A stretch of DNA of 52,705 bases, from NCBI GenBank assembly GCA_045105475.1, contig JBGCDP010000015.1, positions 1 through 52,705 of the forward strand, written 5' to 3'. This document shows, in pieces, positions 35,919-43,461 of this stretch. The position numbers and the translations under genes are program-made. The stretch comes from WTJY01 sp045105475. Lineage in GTDB: Bacteria; Chloroflexota; Anaerolineae; Promineifilales; Promineifilaceae. How positions within the stretch are numbered: the first letter of the stretch is position 1; every line of letters starts with the position of its first letter. Under the pieces are notes generated by a model that worked only from the letters and a program-made list of their open reading frames with translations, was not told the origin of the DNA and did not search any database.

Positions 35919-36932
35919 ATGGCAAATAACGGAAGAGACAAAACTCTTGAAAGTACAATCGCAAACATTCATAAACGGTTTGGAGACGACGCGATTATGC
36001 GGTTGGGAGATGCTACACATTTAGACATAGACACTGTTCCCACTGGATCAATCTCTCTCGATATTGCTCTGGGCGTCGGTGGACTTCCACGCGGCCGTAT
36101 TACCGAAATTTATGGTCCTGAATCCTCTGGTAAAACCACGTTGTGCCAGCATTTAATTGCTGAAGCTCAGATGCTAGGTGGTGTGTGTGCTTTCATCGAT
36201 ATGGAGCATGCATTAGACCCTACTTACGCTGAAAAGATCGGTGTAAATATTGAAGAACTTTTTATTTCACAACCGGATACGGGTGAGCAAGCATTAGAAA
36301 TTGCTGAAGCTCTTATTCGTTCTGGAACAATCGATGTGGTTGTTATTGACTCAGTGGCAGCCTTGGTCCCACGCGCTGAAATTGAAGGTGAAATGGGCGA
36401 CTCGCATGTTGGGTTGCAAGCTCGTTTAATGTCTCAGGCATTGCGTAAATTGTCTGGTGTGATTAAACAGACCAATACAATTGTAATTTTTACCAACCAA
36501 ATCCGCTCAAAAATCGGTGTGATGTTTGGTAGCCCTGAAACGACAAGCGGTGGAAACGCGCTTAAATTTTATGCATCGGTTCGCCTAGACATTCGTCGGA
36601 TTCAGGCGATTAAAGCCGGTGGCGATGTCGTTGGAAACCGAACTCGAGTTAAAGTTAAGAAGAATAAAGTTGCTCCACCATTTACGGAAGCAGAATTCGA
36701 TATTATGTTTAATATTGGTATTTCTCGGTCTGGAGATGTTCTAGACTTGGGAACGGCCTATGAAATCATCACGAAGCGGGGTGCTTTTTACCGCTATGGG
36801 GAAACCTTGTTAGGGCAAGGCCGTGAGAATGCCAAAACATTTCTCATCAATGATCCCGCGATGCTAGATGAAATCGAAAACCTCATTCGGGTAGAAGCTG
36901 GACTTCCTGTCTTAGGGGCAGTTGAAGAGTAG
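35919..36932 (+). CDS. recA: RecA recombinase
   Basis: A 337-residue RecA. Walker A GPESSGKTT starts at residue 66, as in E. coli; FIDMEHALDP, VVVIDSVAALVPRAEIEGEMGD and the L2 segment around NQIRSKIGVMFG-x-PETT-x-GG all match. It forms the ATP-dependent filament for strand exchange and SOS induction. The acidic C-terminal tail is nearly absent: the protein ends GAVEE, shorter than many RecAs. ATG 35919 begins MANNGRDK; a GTG at 35904 is in frame, and neither has a strong ribosome site. recX follows after a 375-bp gap. Confidence 0.98.
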   Translation: MANNGRDKTLESTIANIHKRFGDDAIMRLGDATHLDIDTVPTGSISLDIALGVGGLPRGRITEIYGPESSGKTTLCQHLIAEAQMLGGVCAFIDMEHALDPTYAEKIGVNIEELFISQPDTGEQALEIAEALIRSGTIDVVVIDSVAALVPRAEIEGEMGDSHVGLQARLMSQALRKLSGVIKQTNTIVIFTNQIRSKIGVMFGSPETTSGGNALKFYASVRLDIRRIQAIKAGGDVVGNRTRVKVKKNKVAPPFTEAEFDIMFNIGISRSGDVLDLGTAYEIITKRGAFYRYGETLLGQGRENAKTFLINDPAMLDEIENLIRVEAGLPVLGAVEE

Positions 36933-36968
36933 ACTACTAACAAATAGATGACGCTCATCAATTTTAGG

Positions 36969-36996
36969 TTGAGCGAAAAGTAAAAACCGGTACGAT
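36969..36996 (+). promoter_or_regulatory. Possible promoter in the recA-recX gap
   Basis: TTGAGC (36969-36974) and TACGAT (36991-36996) are spaced by 16 bp, each with four of six consensus bases. If used, it would start transcription near 37003 and give a ~300-nt transcript up to the terminator at 37276-37303. Its -10 overlaps the left arm of the hairpin at 36994-37020. Confidence 0.25.
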
Positions 36997-37020
36997 GATG
37001 GCGTCTTAAACGCCATCATT
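36994..37020 (+). other. Hairpin behind recA
   Basis: ATGATGGCGT (36995-37004) pairs perfectly with ACGCCATCAT (37010-37019) around CTTAA, with one extra G-U pair outside. It lies about 60 nt behind the recA stop codon. No T-run follows, so it is more likely a 3'-end stabiliser or part of a structured leader than a terminator. Confidence 0.5.
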
Positions 37021-37101
37021 CGGTAATCTGGACACATTCGGTAAACTATCCCACCCATAATAGGTGGATACTCGCAGCGATTAGAATGACTTGCGCCTTT
37101 T

Positions 37102-37201
37102 GGAGTAGCCCGGTGGTGCAGTGGTAAAGTCAAAGATTTCGGCTATAAGCTGTTTGTTATGTTTATAGTCAGACAAAGTCATATTTTCCAGCAACTGCTC
37201 C
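37102..37201 (+). ncRNA. Candidate structured RNA or recX leader
   Basis: The 375-bp recA-recX gap holds no ORF I trust but has nested complementarity. GGAGTAG (37102-37108) can pair with CTGCTCC (37195-37201; one G-U). Inside, GGCTATAAGC (37141-37150) pairs over ten positions with GTTTATAGTC (37161-37170; two G-U). AAAGTC is repeated directly on either side of the inner hairpin. It does not fit tmRNA, RNase P RNA, a tRNA cloverleaf or a riboswitch class I can recognise. With the downstream terminator this could be a short RNA or a regulatory leader for recX. Confidence 0.3.
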
Positions 37202-37275
37202 CATTTTGAGGGTGCGTATTTTTGTAATACTGGAATCACCTTGAGCTGTTGATGTTAACTGCATATGTGTTTTTT

Positions 37276-37303
37276 ACCGTGGTATCGTTTGCCACGGTTT
37301 TTT
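37276..37303 (+). terminator. Rho-independent terminator immediately before recX
   Basis: ACCGTGG (37276-37282) pairs with CCACGGT (37292-37298) around a 9-nt loop and leads into six Ts (37298-37303). The recX ATG at 37308 begins four bases behind the T-run, so recX must be expressed by read-through or from within its own frame, and the usual ribosome-site position is taken up by the terminator. Confidence 0.75.
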
Positions 37304-37307
37304 GTTT

Positions 37308-37934
37308 ATGGCAAAGATTACAGACTTAACGATTCAAAAGCGGAGAAAAGACCGTGTTAACCTCTTTTTAGACGGGGAATACGCGTTTAGTTTGTCTTTG
37401 TTAAATGCCGCTTGGCTGAAAATAGGCCAAGAGTTAACGGCGGAAAAGATCGCTGCCTTAAAGCGTGAAGATGAGTATGAATGGGGCAAAGAAATTGCTC
37501 TACGTTTAATAACAAACCGGCCGCGCAGTAAGAAAGAAGTGCGTGATCGGATGCGTGAGAAAGGGATCGAGGAATCGACTCGCGAACGAGTAGTAGAGCG
37601 ATTCGAAGAACTTGATCTGTTAGATGATGAGGCTTTTGCTCGCTACTGGATCGACCAGCGTGCAAGATTTAAGCCACGGGGTAAACCATTGTTGCGGCAA
37701 GAGTTACGCCAAAAAGGGGTTGATCAGCAAATCGTAAACGACTTGCTTGAAGAAACAGATGATTCGGCCGCTGCTATGCAAGCTGCGGAGAAAAAAGTCC
37801 GTTCGTTGAGGCGATATCCGGAAGATCAGTTTAAGAAGAAGCTGACCGGATTTTTACAGCGAAGAGGCTTTAGCTACCAAGAGATACGCGAAGTGGTCGA
37901 TAAACTTTGGCAGCAGGTGGCCGAAACAGCATAG
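37308..37934 (+). CDS. recX: RecX regulatory protein
   Basis: A 208-residue RecX. Its start MAKITDLTIQKRRKDRVNLF is typical, and the three-helix repeats are visible (ALRLITNRPRSKKEVRDRM, DEAFARYWIDQRA, KKLTGFLQRRGFSYQEI). RecX binds the RecA filament and limits its activity. ATG 37308 has no Shine-Dalgarno site because a terminator lies directly upstream; TTG at 37302 is an alternative within the T-run. In E. coli recX is also separated from recA by a terminator with partial read-through. rny follows after 10 bp. Confidence 0.93.
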   Translation: MAKITDLTIQKRRKDRVNLFLDGEYAFSLSLLNAAWLKIGQELTAEKIAALKREDEYEWGKEIALRLITNRPRSKKEVRDRMREKGIEESTRERVVERFEELDLLDDEAFARYWIDQRARFKPRGKPLLRQELRQKGVDQQIVNDLLEETDDSAAAMQAAEKKVRSLRRYPEDQFKKKLTGFLQRRGFSYQEIREVVDKLWQQVAETA

Positions 37935-37944
37935 GAGACTTTAA

Positions 37945-39516
37945 ATGATACTAGCACAGGCATCCCCTGGTTTTCCGCCATGGATATTGCTTTTGATTGG
38001 CTTAGTAATTGGACTGGCTATAGCGTTTGGTATTGCCATCATTTTTTATCGTTCATCATTAAAACCTAATGATGAAAAGATGATGCAGCAAGCACGGGAT
38101 GATGTGAATCGCCTTCGCCAAGAAGCTGAAAAAGAGTCAGGCAACATCTTAAACCAATCGAAAAAAGAAGCCCGGCAGTTGCGCCAAGAAACAGAGCAAG
38201 CGGTTGATCGTCGCTTTCGTGATATTGCTAAAACAGAGGAGCGGCTGGATCGCCGTCAATCGATTTTAGATGAGCAGACTAAAAAGATGGAAGGGCGTGA
38301 TCAGAATTTGAATAAACGCCAAAGCCGATTGGACAGACTGCAAAATGAAGTTGAGGAAATGGCCGCCGGCCGCCAGAAAGAACTTGAAAAAGTTGCTGCA
38401 ATGTCGAAAGATGAGGCTCGGGCTGAACTTCTCGCTTCTGTTGAAGTAGATGTTCGTCAAGACATGGCTCGGTTGATGCGTGAAATCGAAATGCGTTCAC
38501 GTGAAGAGGCTGAGGATAAAGCGCGTAAATATATTGCTGAAGCGATGCAGCGTGTAGCGACTGATCAAGTTTCTGAAAATACGATTGCTGTTGTTGCTTT
38601 GCCTGGTGATGAAATGAAAGGGCGCATTATCGGCCGAAATGGTCGTAATATCCGCGCTTTTGAGCAAGCGGCAGGCGTTGATGTGATCGTTGATGACACG
38701 CCAGATGCGGTTACTGTTTCTAGCTTTGATCCCGTACGGCGTGAAGTTGCCCGCCGGGCATTGGGTAAGTTAGTCAATGACGGCCGGATTCACCCAGCCC
38801 GTATTGAAAAGCTGATTGCTGATGCACAGAAAGACGTAAACCGTGACATTCGTAAAGCAGGTGAAGAAGCTGCATTCCAAGCAAACGTGCATGGCTTGCA
38901 TCCAGAAATCATTAAAATGATGGGGCGCTTAAAATATCGCACCTCTTATGGCCAAAATCAGTTAGGACATGCGGTCGAGGCAACTTCAATCGCATCGATC
39001 TTGGCTTCTGAAATGGGCGCTCATGTTGAACATGCTAAGATGGGTGCATTCTTGCACGACATTGGTAAAGCGATGGATCATGATCAAGAAGGAACCCATG
39101 CTGGAATTGGGGCTGACTTTATCAAGCGCTTCAAAGTTCCAAAGCGAGTGGTGAATGCTGTCGCGGCCCATCACCATGAAGTTGAGCAAGACTCAGTTGA
39201 AGCGATCATAGTTGAAATTGCTGACGCGATATCAGGTGCACGGCCAGGTGCCCGTCGCGAAAGTACTGAAAACTATGTTAAGCGGATTCGTACACTTGAA
39301 GAGATTGCGACGACGTTTGACGGTGTTGAAGGTGCGTTTGCTCTTCAAGCTGGCCGTGAGATTCGAGTGTTAGTGAAGCCCGGCACAATAGATGACCTAG
39401 GCTCAATTCGTTTGTCTCGAGATATTGCCAAAACAATTGAAGATAGCATGCAGTATCCGGGCCAAATACAAGTGACAGTTATTCGAGAAACTCGATCTGT
39501 CGATTTTGCTAAGTAG
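37945..39516 (+). CDS. rny: Ribonuclease Y
   Basis: The 523-residue protein has an N-terminal transmembrane helix (FPPWILLLIGLVIGLAIAFG), a long charged coiled coil (about 45-200), a KH RNA-binding domain with MKGRIIGRNGRNIRAFE, and an HD domain with GHAVEAT, AFLHDIGKAMD and AAHHHEVE. RNase Y is the membrane-bound endonuclease that starts mRNA decay in bacteria lacking RNase E. AGGAG lies seven bases before ATG 37945. Its place behind recA-recX is known from several phyla. Confidence 0.97.
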   Translation: MILAQASPGFPPWILLLIGLVIGLAIAFGIAIIFYRSSLKPNDEKMMQQARDDVNRLRQEAEKESGNILNQSKKEARQLRQETEQAVDRRFRDIAKTEERLDRRQSILDEQTKKMEGRDQNLNKRQSRLDRLQNEVEEMAAGRQKELEKVAAMSKDEARAELLASVEVDVRQDMARLMREIEMRSREEAEDKARKYIAEAMQRVATDQVSENTIAVVALPGDEMKGRIIGRNGRNIRAFEQAAGVDVIVDDTPDAVTVSSFDPVRREVARRALGKLVNDGRIHPARIEKLIADAQKDVNRDIRKAGEEAAFQANVHGLHPEIIKMMGRLKYRTSYGQNQLGHAVEATSIASILASEMGAHVEHAKMGAFLHDIGKAMDHDQEGTHAGIGADFIKRFKVPKRVVNAVAAHHHEVEQDSVEAIIVEIADAISGARPGARRESTENYVKRIRTLEEIATTFDGVEGAFALQAGREIRVLVKPGTIDDLGSIRLSRDIAKTIEDSMQYPGQIQVTVIRETRSVDFAK

Positions 39517-39616
39517 CTATAATTTGTTTCAATCGATTTATATGATTTAGCCGATTGAAGTTGATTTGTCCTTGCCTCTTCCCGCTACAAATTAACAGAT
39601 ATTAAAACTTGAGAGA

Positions 39617-40372
39617 ATGATGCGTAAACCGATTATTGCTGGAAACTGGAAAATGAATATGACGGCCGCCGAAGCGGTTGAGTTTGTAAATGGAATTAAG
39701 AATGATCTGGATCAGATTGATGGGGTAGATGTTGCTTTCTGCCCGACTGCAATTGTGATTCCAGCCGTAGCTGAGGCCTTGTCAGGCACCAAAGTTGGGG
39801 TTGGAGCACAGAATATGCATTTTGAAGAAAAAGGTGCATTTACAGGCGAATTAGCCCCTAGTATGCTTTCACCATATTGCCAATATGTGATTTTGGGTCA
39901 CTCTGAACGACGTGAATACTTTGGCGAAACAGACGAAGGTGTAAACAAGAAAGCAAAAGTTGCGTTGGCGCACGTTATGACCCCGATTGTTTGCTGTGGC
40001 GAGAGCTTGGCTCAGAATGAGGCAGGTGGGACAGTTTCGTTTGTTGGCGGGCAAATTCGGGCCGCTTTAGACGGAATACCGGCCGAAGATGTGGCAAAGA
40101 TTGTTATCGCTTATGAACCGATTTGGGCAATTGGCACAGGTCGTGTCGCGCAACCGGCCGACATTGATCAGATTATTGGGTCAGCCATTCGTGGCGTGGT
40201 AGCAGACATGTGCGGTCAAGAAACCGCAGACCAAGTTAGGATTCAATATGGCGGCAGCGTCAAGCCGGAAAATTGTGCTGACATTATGGCTTTAGAAAAT
40301 GTTGACGGTGCTTTAGTTGGCGGTGCAAGCCTGAAACCATCGTTTGTTGAATTAGTTAAAAACGCAATTTAG
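39617..40372 (+). CDS. tpiA: Triosephosphate isomerase
   Basis: The 251-residue TIM barrel has the catalytic lysine in AGNWKMN, catalytic histidine in ILGHSERRE and catalytic glutamate in AYEPIWAIGTG, plus the C-terminal phosphate loop VGGASLKP. It interconverts dihydroxyacetone phosphate and glyceraldehyde-3-phosphate in glycolysis. Two adjacent ATGs (39617 and 39620) are possible; GAGA just upstream suits the second. Behind it AGACTAGA and TCTAGTCT (about 40390-40435) form a long-loop inverted repeat that might act as a weak terminator. Confidence 0.98.
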   Translation: MMRKPIIAGNWKMNMTAAEAVEFVNGIKNDLDQIDGVDVAFCPTAIVIPAVAEALSGTKVGVGAQNMHFEEKGAFTGELAPSMLSPYCQYVILGHSERREYFGETDEGVNKKAKVALAHVMTPIVCCGESLAQNEAGGTVSFVGGQIRAALDGIPAEDVAKIVIAYEPIWAIGTGRVAQPADIDQIIGSAIRGVVADMCGQETADQVRIQYGGSVKPENCADIMALENVDGALVGGASLKPSFVELVKNAI

Positions 40373-40448
40373 AAGGTCAGAAGCTAGAGACTAGACGTTT
40401 GTTGTAGGATTACTCGCACTAATATCTAGTCTCCAACATCTACTCCCC

Positions 40449-41225
40449 ATGTATCAGAGCCTCTCTCCAATTATTTGGGTCATTATTTCTTTAGGTGTCT
40501 TATTCTTGCTTGAACGCTGGATTCATCGACACATGCAAGGGATTGCCTATTTAATAACAGGCAGCCTGCAATGGTCCGTTTTGCTTTATGCATTAATTTT
40601 GTTTCCAGGGGTTTTTCTACATGAATTGAGCCATTGGATTATGGCTAATCTTCTAGGAATGCGAACCGGCCGTTTTTCAGTATGGCCCTCACTTCAACCA
40701 GATGGCACAATTCGATTAGGTTACGTAGAATTTTACAAAACTCAACGTGTTGCTCCTGTGCGGGAATCCCTAATCGGAGGTGCCCCGCTTATTTTTGGGA
40801 TCGGGGCAATCTTGTTGATTGGGCATTACGTGTTTAATGCCAATATTTTGGCACAAACTGTTGCAACGGGGACCCCGCAGGCCATTGGCGCTGCTTTGTC
40901 AGGTGTTTTCTCGACGGCCGATGCTTGGATATGGCTATATCTTCTCTTTTCAATTAGCAATGCGATGATGCCAAGCCCGTCTGACCGCAAGGCATGGCCT
41001 TTGTTTGGAGTGATATTAGCGATATTGCTAATTATTTTGTATTTTGCTGGATTTCGGGATGAAATGTGGCAGGCCCTAATCGGGCCAATTACAAACTTTG
41101 CAGGTTACCTACTGCTCGCATTCGCAATTACCATCGTCGTAGACTTGTTTTTTGTGGTTGTAATTTTGATTTTTGAATTTATTGTGACGAAACTCTTTGG
41201 CAAAAGAATCGATTACTCTGTTTAA
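40449..41225 (+). CDS. Membrane protein with HExxH motif (M50-like metalloprotease candidate)
   Basis: A 258-residue protein with about six transmembrane helices. One helix carries FLHELSHWIMANLLG, an HExxH zinc motif inside the membrane, as in site-2 proteases. Later a helix has SNAMMPSPSDRKAWP, similar to the Asn-x2-Pro-x3-Asp ligand motif of M50 peptidases. A loop of beta character (GRFSVWPSLQPDGTIRLGYVEF) follows the HExxH helix, as in that family. Likely an intramembrane zinc protease or a family derived from one; no substrate can be inferred. It overlaps the convergent methyltransferase gene by four bases. Confidence 0.7.
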   Translation: MYQSLSPIIWVIISLGVLFLLERWIHRHMQGIAYLITGSLQWSVLLYALILFPGVFLHELSHWIMANLLGMRTGRFSVWPSLQPDGTIRLGYVEFYKTQRVAPVRESLIGGAPLIFGIGAILLIGHYVFNANILAQTVATGTPQAIGAALSGVFSTADAWIWLYLLFSISNAMMPSPSDRKAWPLFGVILAILLIILYFAGFRDEMWQALIGPITNFAGYLLLAFAITIVVDLFFVVVILIFEFIVTKLFGKRIDYSV

Positions 41226-42049
41226 TTTCGCGCACCGATAAAGCTTAAATAATGGTCATTGTCCGGATAAGCTTTCCTCGATTGGTGCCAGAGCTTGAAC
41301 CCAGCTTTTGTAAACAACTTGGGATAGTTGTGCGAGAAAGAACGTTCATTCCCATAGGGTTGCGAGTCTGGATTTATTGAGAAGTCATGCTCTAATCCAT
41401 TTGGTTCAATCGCTACAAAAATTGTGTTTTCGAGGGAATTTAGCTTGTTAAAAAATGCTAGCAAACGCTCCTGCGTAAAGTACTCCAAAACCCCTCTAGA
41501 TGTTACAAATATCATGTTGGCAGTTCCGTGCTTATTGACCCATTCAAATCCGTCTGACGCAACAAATTCAAGGCGAGAGTTGTCTTTGAACTTGTTTTGG
41601 TTAATTTTGGTTTGATCAGGGCTAAGATCGATACCAATTAGCTTATCAATCTGAGAGAGCTTCTCACCAAGATAATTTAATATATCTCCGTTGCCAGTTC
41701 CGATTTCTATTAGTGTGTGAGGTTGTTGAGTACCATTTTCGAGTTGATCTTGGAGCAGTTCAAAAATGAAGGCGCAATCCGGCAAGAAAACAGTTTCAAA
41801 GTTATCGTCTGTGAGTGAAAAATATTCAGTACCCTGATTGACCCAATAGTTGCGATGAAATTCCGCCAAGGTGTCAAAATCTTGATTTTCTTCAGTCTTT
41901 TTGAGAATTGCATTTCGCATTAAACGTTCTTGAAGTGTCAACTTGTCATTAACGATCAGGGTCATCCCGTTAGCTGAAAGCTCGGCCGCTTTTTTTGGCT
42001 GTAAAGAGATGAGAATGTTGCCAAGAATATTTTTAATTTGTTCTTTCAT
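41222..42049 (-). CDS. Class I SAM-dependent methyltransferase
   Basis: The 275-residue protein has a ~90-residue helical N-terminus and a Rossmann methyltransferase domain with motif I LIEIGTGNGDIL and the acidic end of strand 2 in IGIDLSPDQ, then LEFVASDGFEW. The small-molecule substrate is unknown. A WHQSRKAYPDNDHYL C-terminus is typical of sugar- or lipid-modifying relatives but is not diagnostic. It diverges from the selenoprotein gene. ATG 42049. Confidence 0.85.
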   Translation of the reverse strand: MKEQIKNILGNILISLQPKKAAELSANGMTLIVNDKLTLQERLMRNAILKKTEENQDFDTLAEFHRNYWVNQGTEYFSLTDDNFETVFLPDCAFIFELLQDQLENGTQQPHTLIEIGTGNGDILNYLGEKLSQIDKLIGIDLSPDQTKINQNKFKDNSRLEFVASDGFEWVNKHGTANMIFVTSRGVLEYFTQERLLAFFNKLNSLENTIFVAIEPNGLEHDFSINPDSQPYGNERSFSHNYPKLFTKAGFKLWHQSRKAYPDNDHYLSFIGARN

Positions 42050-42124
42050 AAATTTTGCTTTTGATATTTAGGCTAATTTCAGTTTTGGGAATTGCTTATT
42101 AAATGAATATTTTCTAGGCTCCAG

Positions 42125-42145
42125 TAACAGTAAATTTAACTGTTA
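42125..42145. promoter_or_regulatory. Operator-like palindrome in a divergent promoter region
   Basis: TAACAGT (42125-42131) and ACTGTTA (42139-42145) form a perfect inverted repeat with a 7-bp AT-only spacer. It lies between the divergent methyltransferase and selenoprotein genes, in a 214-bp gap rich in A and T. The symmetry fits a dimeric regulator, but no regulator is proven. Confidence 0.35.
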
Positions 42146-42263
42146 TGAGCTTACATTCGCACTTTCAAGCGATTATCGAATAGAAATGGCGATAAGTTCG
42201 ATTTAAAGGATAATTGTTATACAACTTGTTAGCATAATAAACAATGACAGAGGATAGGATTAT

Positions 42264-42872
42264 ATGGCTGTAAAAATTGATGTTTGGTCTGATTTTGTTT
42301 GACCATGGTGTTATTTAGTAGCCTCCAGTTTGGAGAAGCTCGAACACTCAAATGATGTGGAAGTAGTTTGGCACAGTTATATGCTCCGGCCGCCCGGAGC
42401 TGGGCCCATCTCACCAGAATATCAAGCTAAGATTTTGGCGGGACGGCCGCGTATGGCTGAAATTGCCCAACGGGACTTCGGTCTTGAGATTAACTTTGGC
42501 ACTTTCTCTGGCACAAGCAAGCCTGCATTAGTCGGAGCAAAGTATGCTGAATCTCAAGGAAAAGGGGAGGCTTACCACAAACGAATTATGTCTGCCTATT
42601 GGGTAGAAACCCAAAACATCCATGATCTTGAGGTTTTAGCTGATATTGCGGACGAAGTTGGTCTTGACCGCCAAGCATTTTTAGATTCACTTGAATCAGA
42701 ACCATGGATGGCTGAAGTTCAAGACGATATTGATCATGCGTTTCAATACGGAATTCAGGGTGTACCTGGGATGGTTTTTAACGACAAATACTATATTTCT
42801 GGGGCACAGACTCACGAGGTACTTGTTGATATTGTTAAGCAGGTAGAAGAAAAAGAGTCTGAGGCTGCTTAG
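42264..42872 (+). CDS. DsbA/FrnE-like oxidoreductase, probable selenoprotein (Sec13, U-P-W-C)
   Basis: ATG 42264 opens with the FrnE-like start VKIDVWSDFV, then an in-frame UGA (42300-42302, codon 13), then PWCYLV. The frame stays open to 42872 and carries LRPPGAGP, FGTFSGTSKPAL and the cis-Pro region GVPGMVFNDKYYISGAQ of the FrnE/DsbA thioredoxin family. Relatives have C-P-W-C here, so UGA sits exactly where the catalytic cysteine belongs. A SECIS-like hairpin follows (42320-42340). UGA is an ordinary stop elsewhere (uxaB). The product would be 202 residues with selenocysteine; no signal peptide is visible, so it is cytosolic. AGAGG lies upstream of the ATG. Without Sec insertion it would be a 12-residue stub, so nonsense mutation or a sequencing error is the alternative. 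Confidence 0.85.
42300..42340 (+). promoter_or_regulatory. UGA codon and bacterial SECIS-like hairpin
   Basis: Behind the UGA (42300-42302), CTCCA (42323-42327) pairs with TGGAG (42331-42335) around the 3-nt loop GTT (42328-42330). AGC (42320-42322) and GCT (42338-42340) extend the stem past an AA bulge. The loop starts with G and lies 25 nt behind the UGA, inside the 16-37 nt range given for bacterial SECIS elements. Confidence 0.75.
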
Positions 42873-43444
42873 CCCATTACGACAAGCAAGGCTGACAGTG
42901 TTTCTTTCCCGATACATTTAATTGCGTGTGGCACATCTGCTTGGTAGCGGGCTGTATCTCCGGCCGATAGCGTGAGTTGTCGCTCTCCACTCGTTACTTC
43001 AGCCCGGCCACTGACCACAGTTAAATGTTCCCGGCAGCCTTGTGTATGGGGTTGGCTGTTTAGGTAGCCTCCCGGTTTTATTGTGATGTCATACCACTCA
43101 AACTGACCCACTAAATCTGGAGGGCCTAAAAGGGCAAGCGTGCATCCATTTTGATTGTTGGTGATACGGGGGGTATTGTCGGCCGTTACATGCTCAATCT
43201 TACTTTGTGCAGATCCACTTGCTTCAAACTCCTCAACAAGCTCAGAGACATCAAGTCCTAATGCGCGGCTGAGGTTCCAGAGCGTGCCAAATGTTGGATT
43301 GGCCTGCCCGCGTTCAATTTGCGAGAGCATGGATCGAGAAACACCTGATTTCTTAGCAAGCTGCTCAAGCGTAAGTTTTTTGTCTTTGCGAATTTGTTGT
43401 AGGTGTTTGCCTAATAGTGAAACGATGTCTTCGTTGTTTGCCAT
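42869..43444 (-). CDS. XRE-family regulator with cupin sensor domain
   Basis: The 191-residue protein has an N-terminal helix-turn-helix (LTLEQLAKKSGVSRSMLSQI, about 25-45) and a C-terminal cupin around GGYLNSQPHTQGCREHLTVV and ARYQADVPHAI. This class usually represses or activates neighbouring genes in response to a small molecule. It is the last gene of a minus-strand run behind an aldo/keto reductase and overlaps the selenoprotein stop by four bases. ATG 43444 (MANNEDIV) is the best start; the frame is open further upstream. Confidence 0.9.
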   Translation of the reverse strand: MANNEDIVSLLGKHLQQIRKDKKLTLEQLAKKSGVSRSMLSQIERGQANPTFGTLWNLSRALGLDVSELVEEFEASGSAQSKIEHVTADNTPRITNNQNGCTLALLGPPDLVGQFEWYDITIKPGGYLNSQPHTQGCREHLTVVSGRAEVTSGERQLTLSAGDTARYQADVPHAIKCIGKETLSALLVVMG

Positions 43445-43461
43445 AGTTTTAGATGTAGATA

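Noticed and set aside
37109..37190. tRNA-like stretch in the recA-recX gap
   Set aside because: A segment near 37120-37130 resembles a D-loop, but the D-stem and acceptor do not pair and there is no T-arm.
40388..40435. Long-loop inverted repeat behind tpiA as a terminator
   Set aside because: The arms pair over about nine bases but the loop is near 30 nt and no T-run follows, so support is too weak.
42264..42302. Genome-wide UGA recoding as the cause of the interrupted FrnE-like gene
   Set aside because: uxaB ends with a normal TGA stop and other genes show no in-frame UGA at conserved positions, so a site-specific selenocysteine is more likely.
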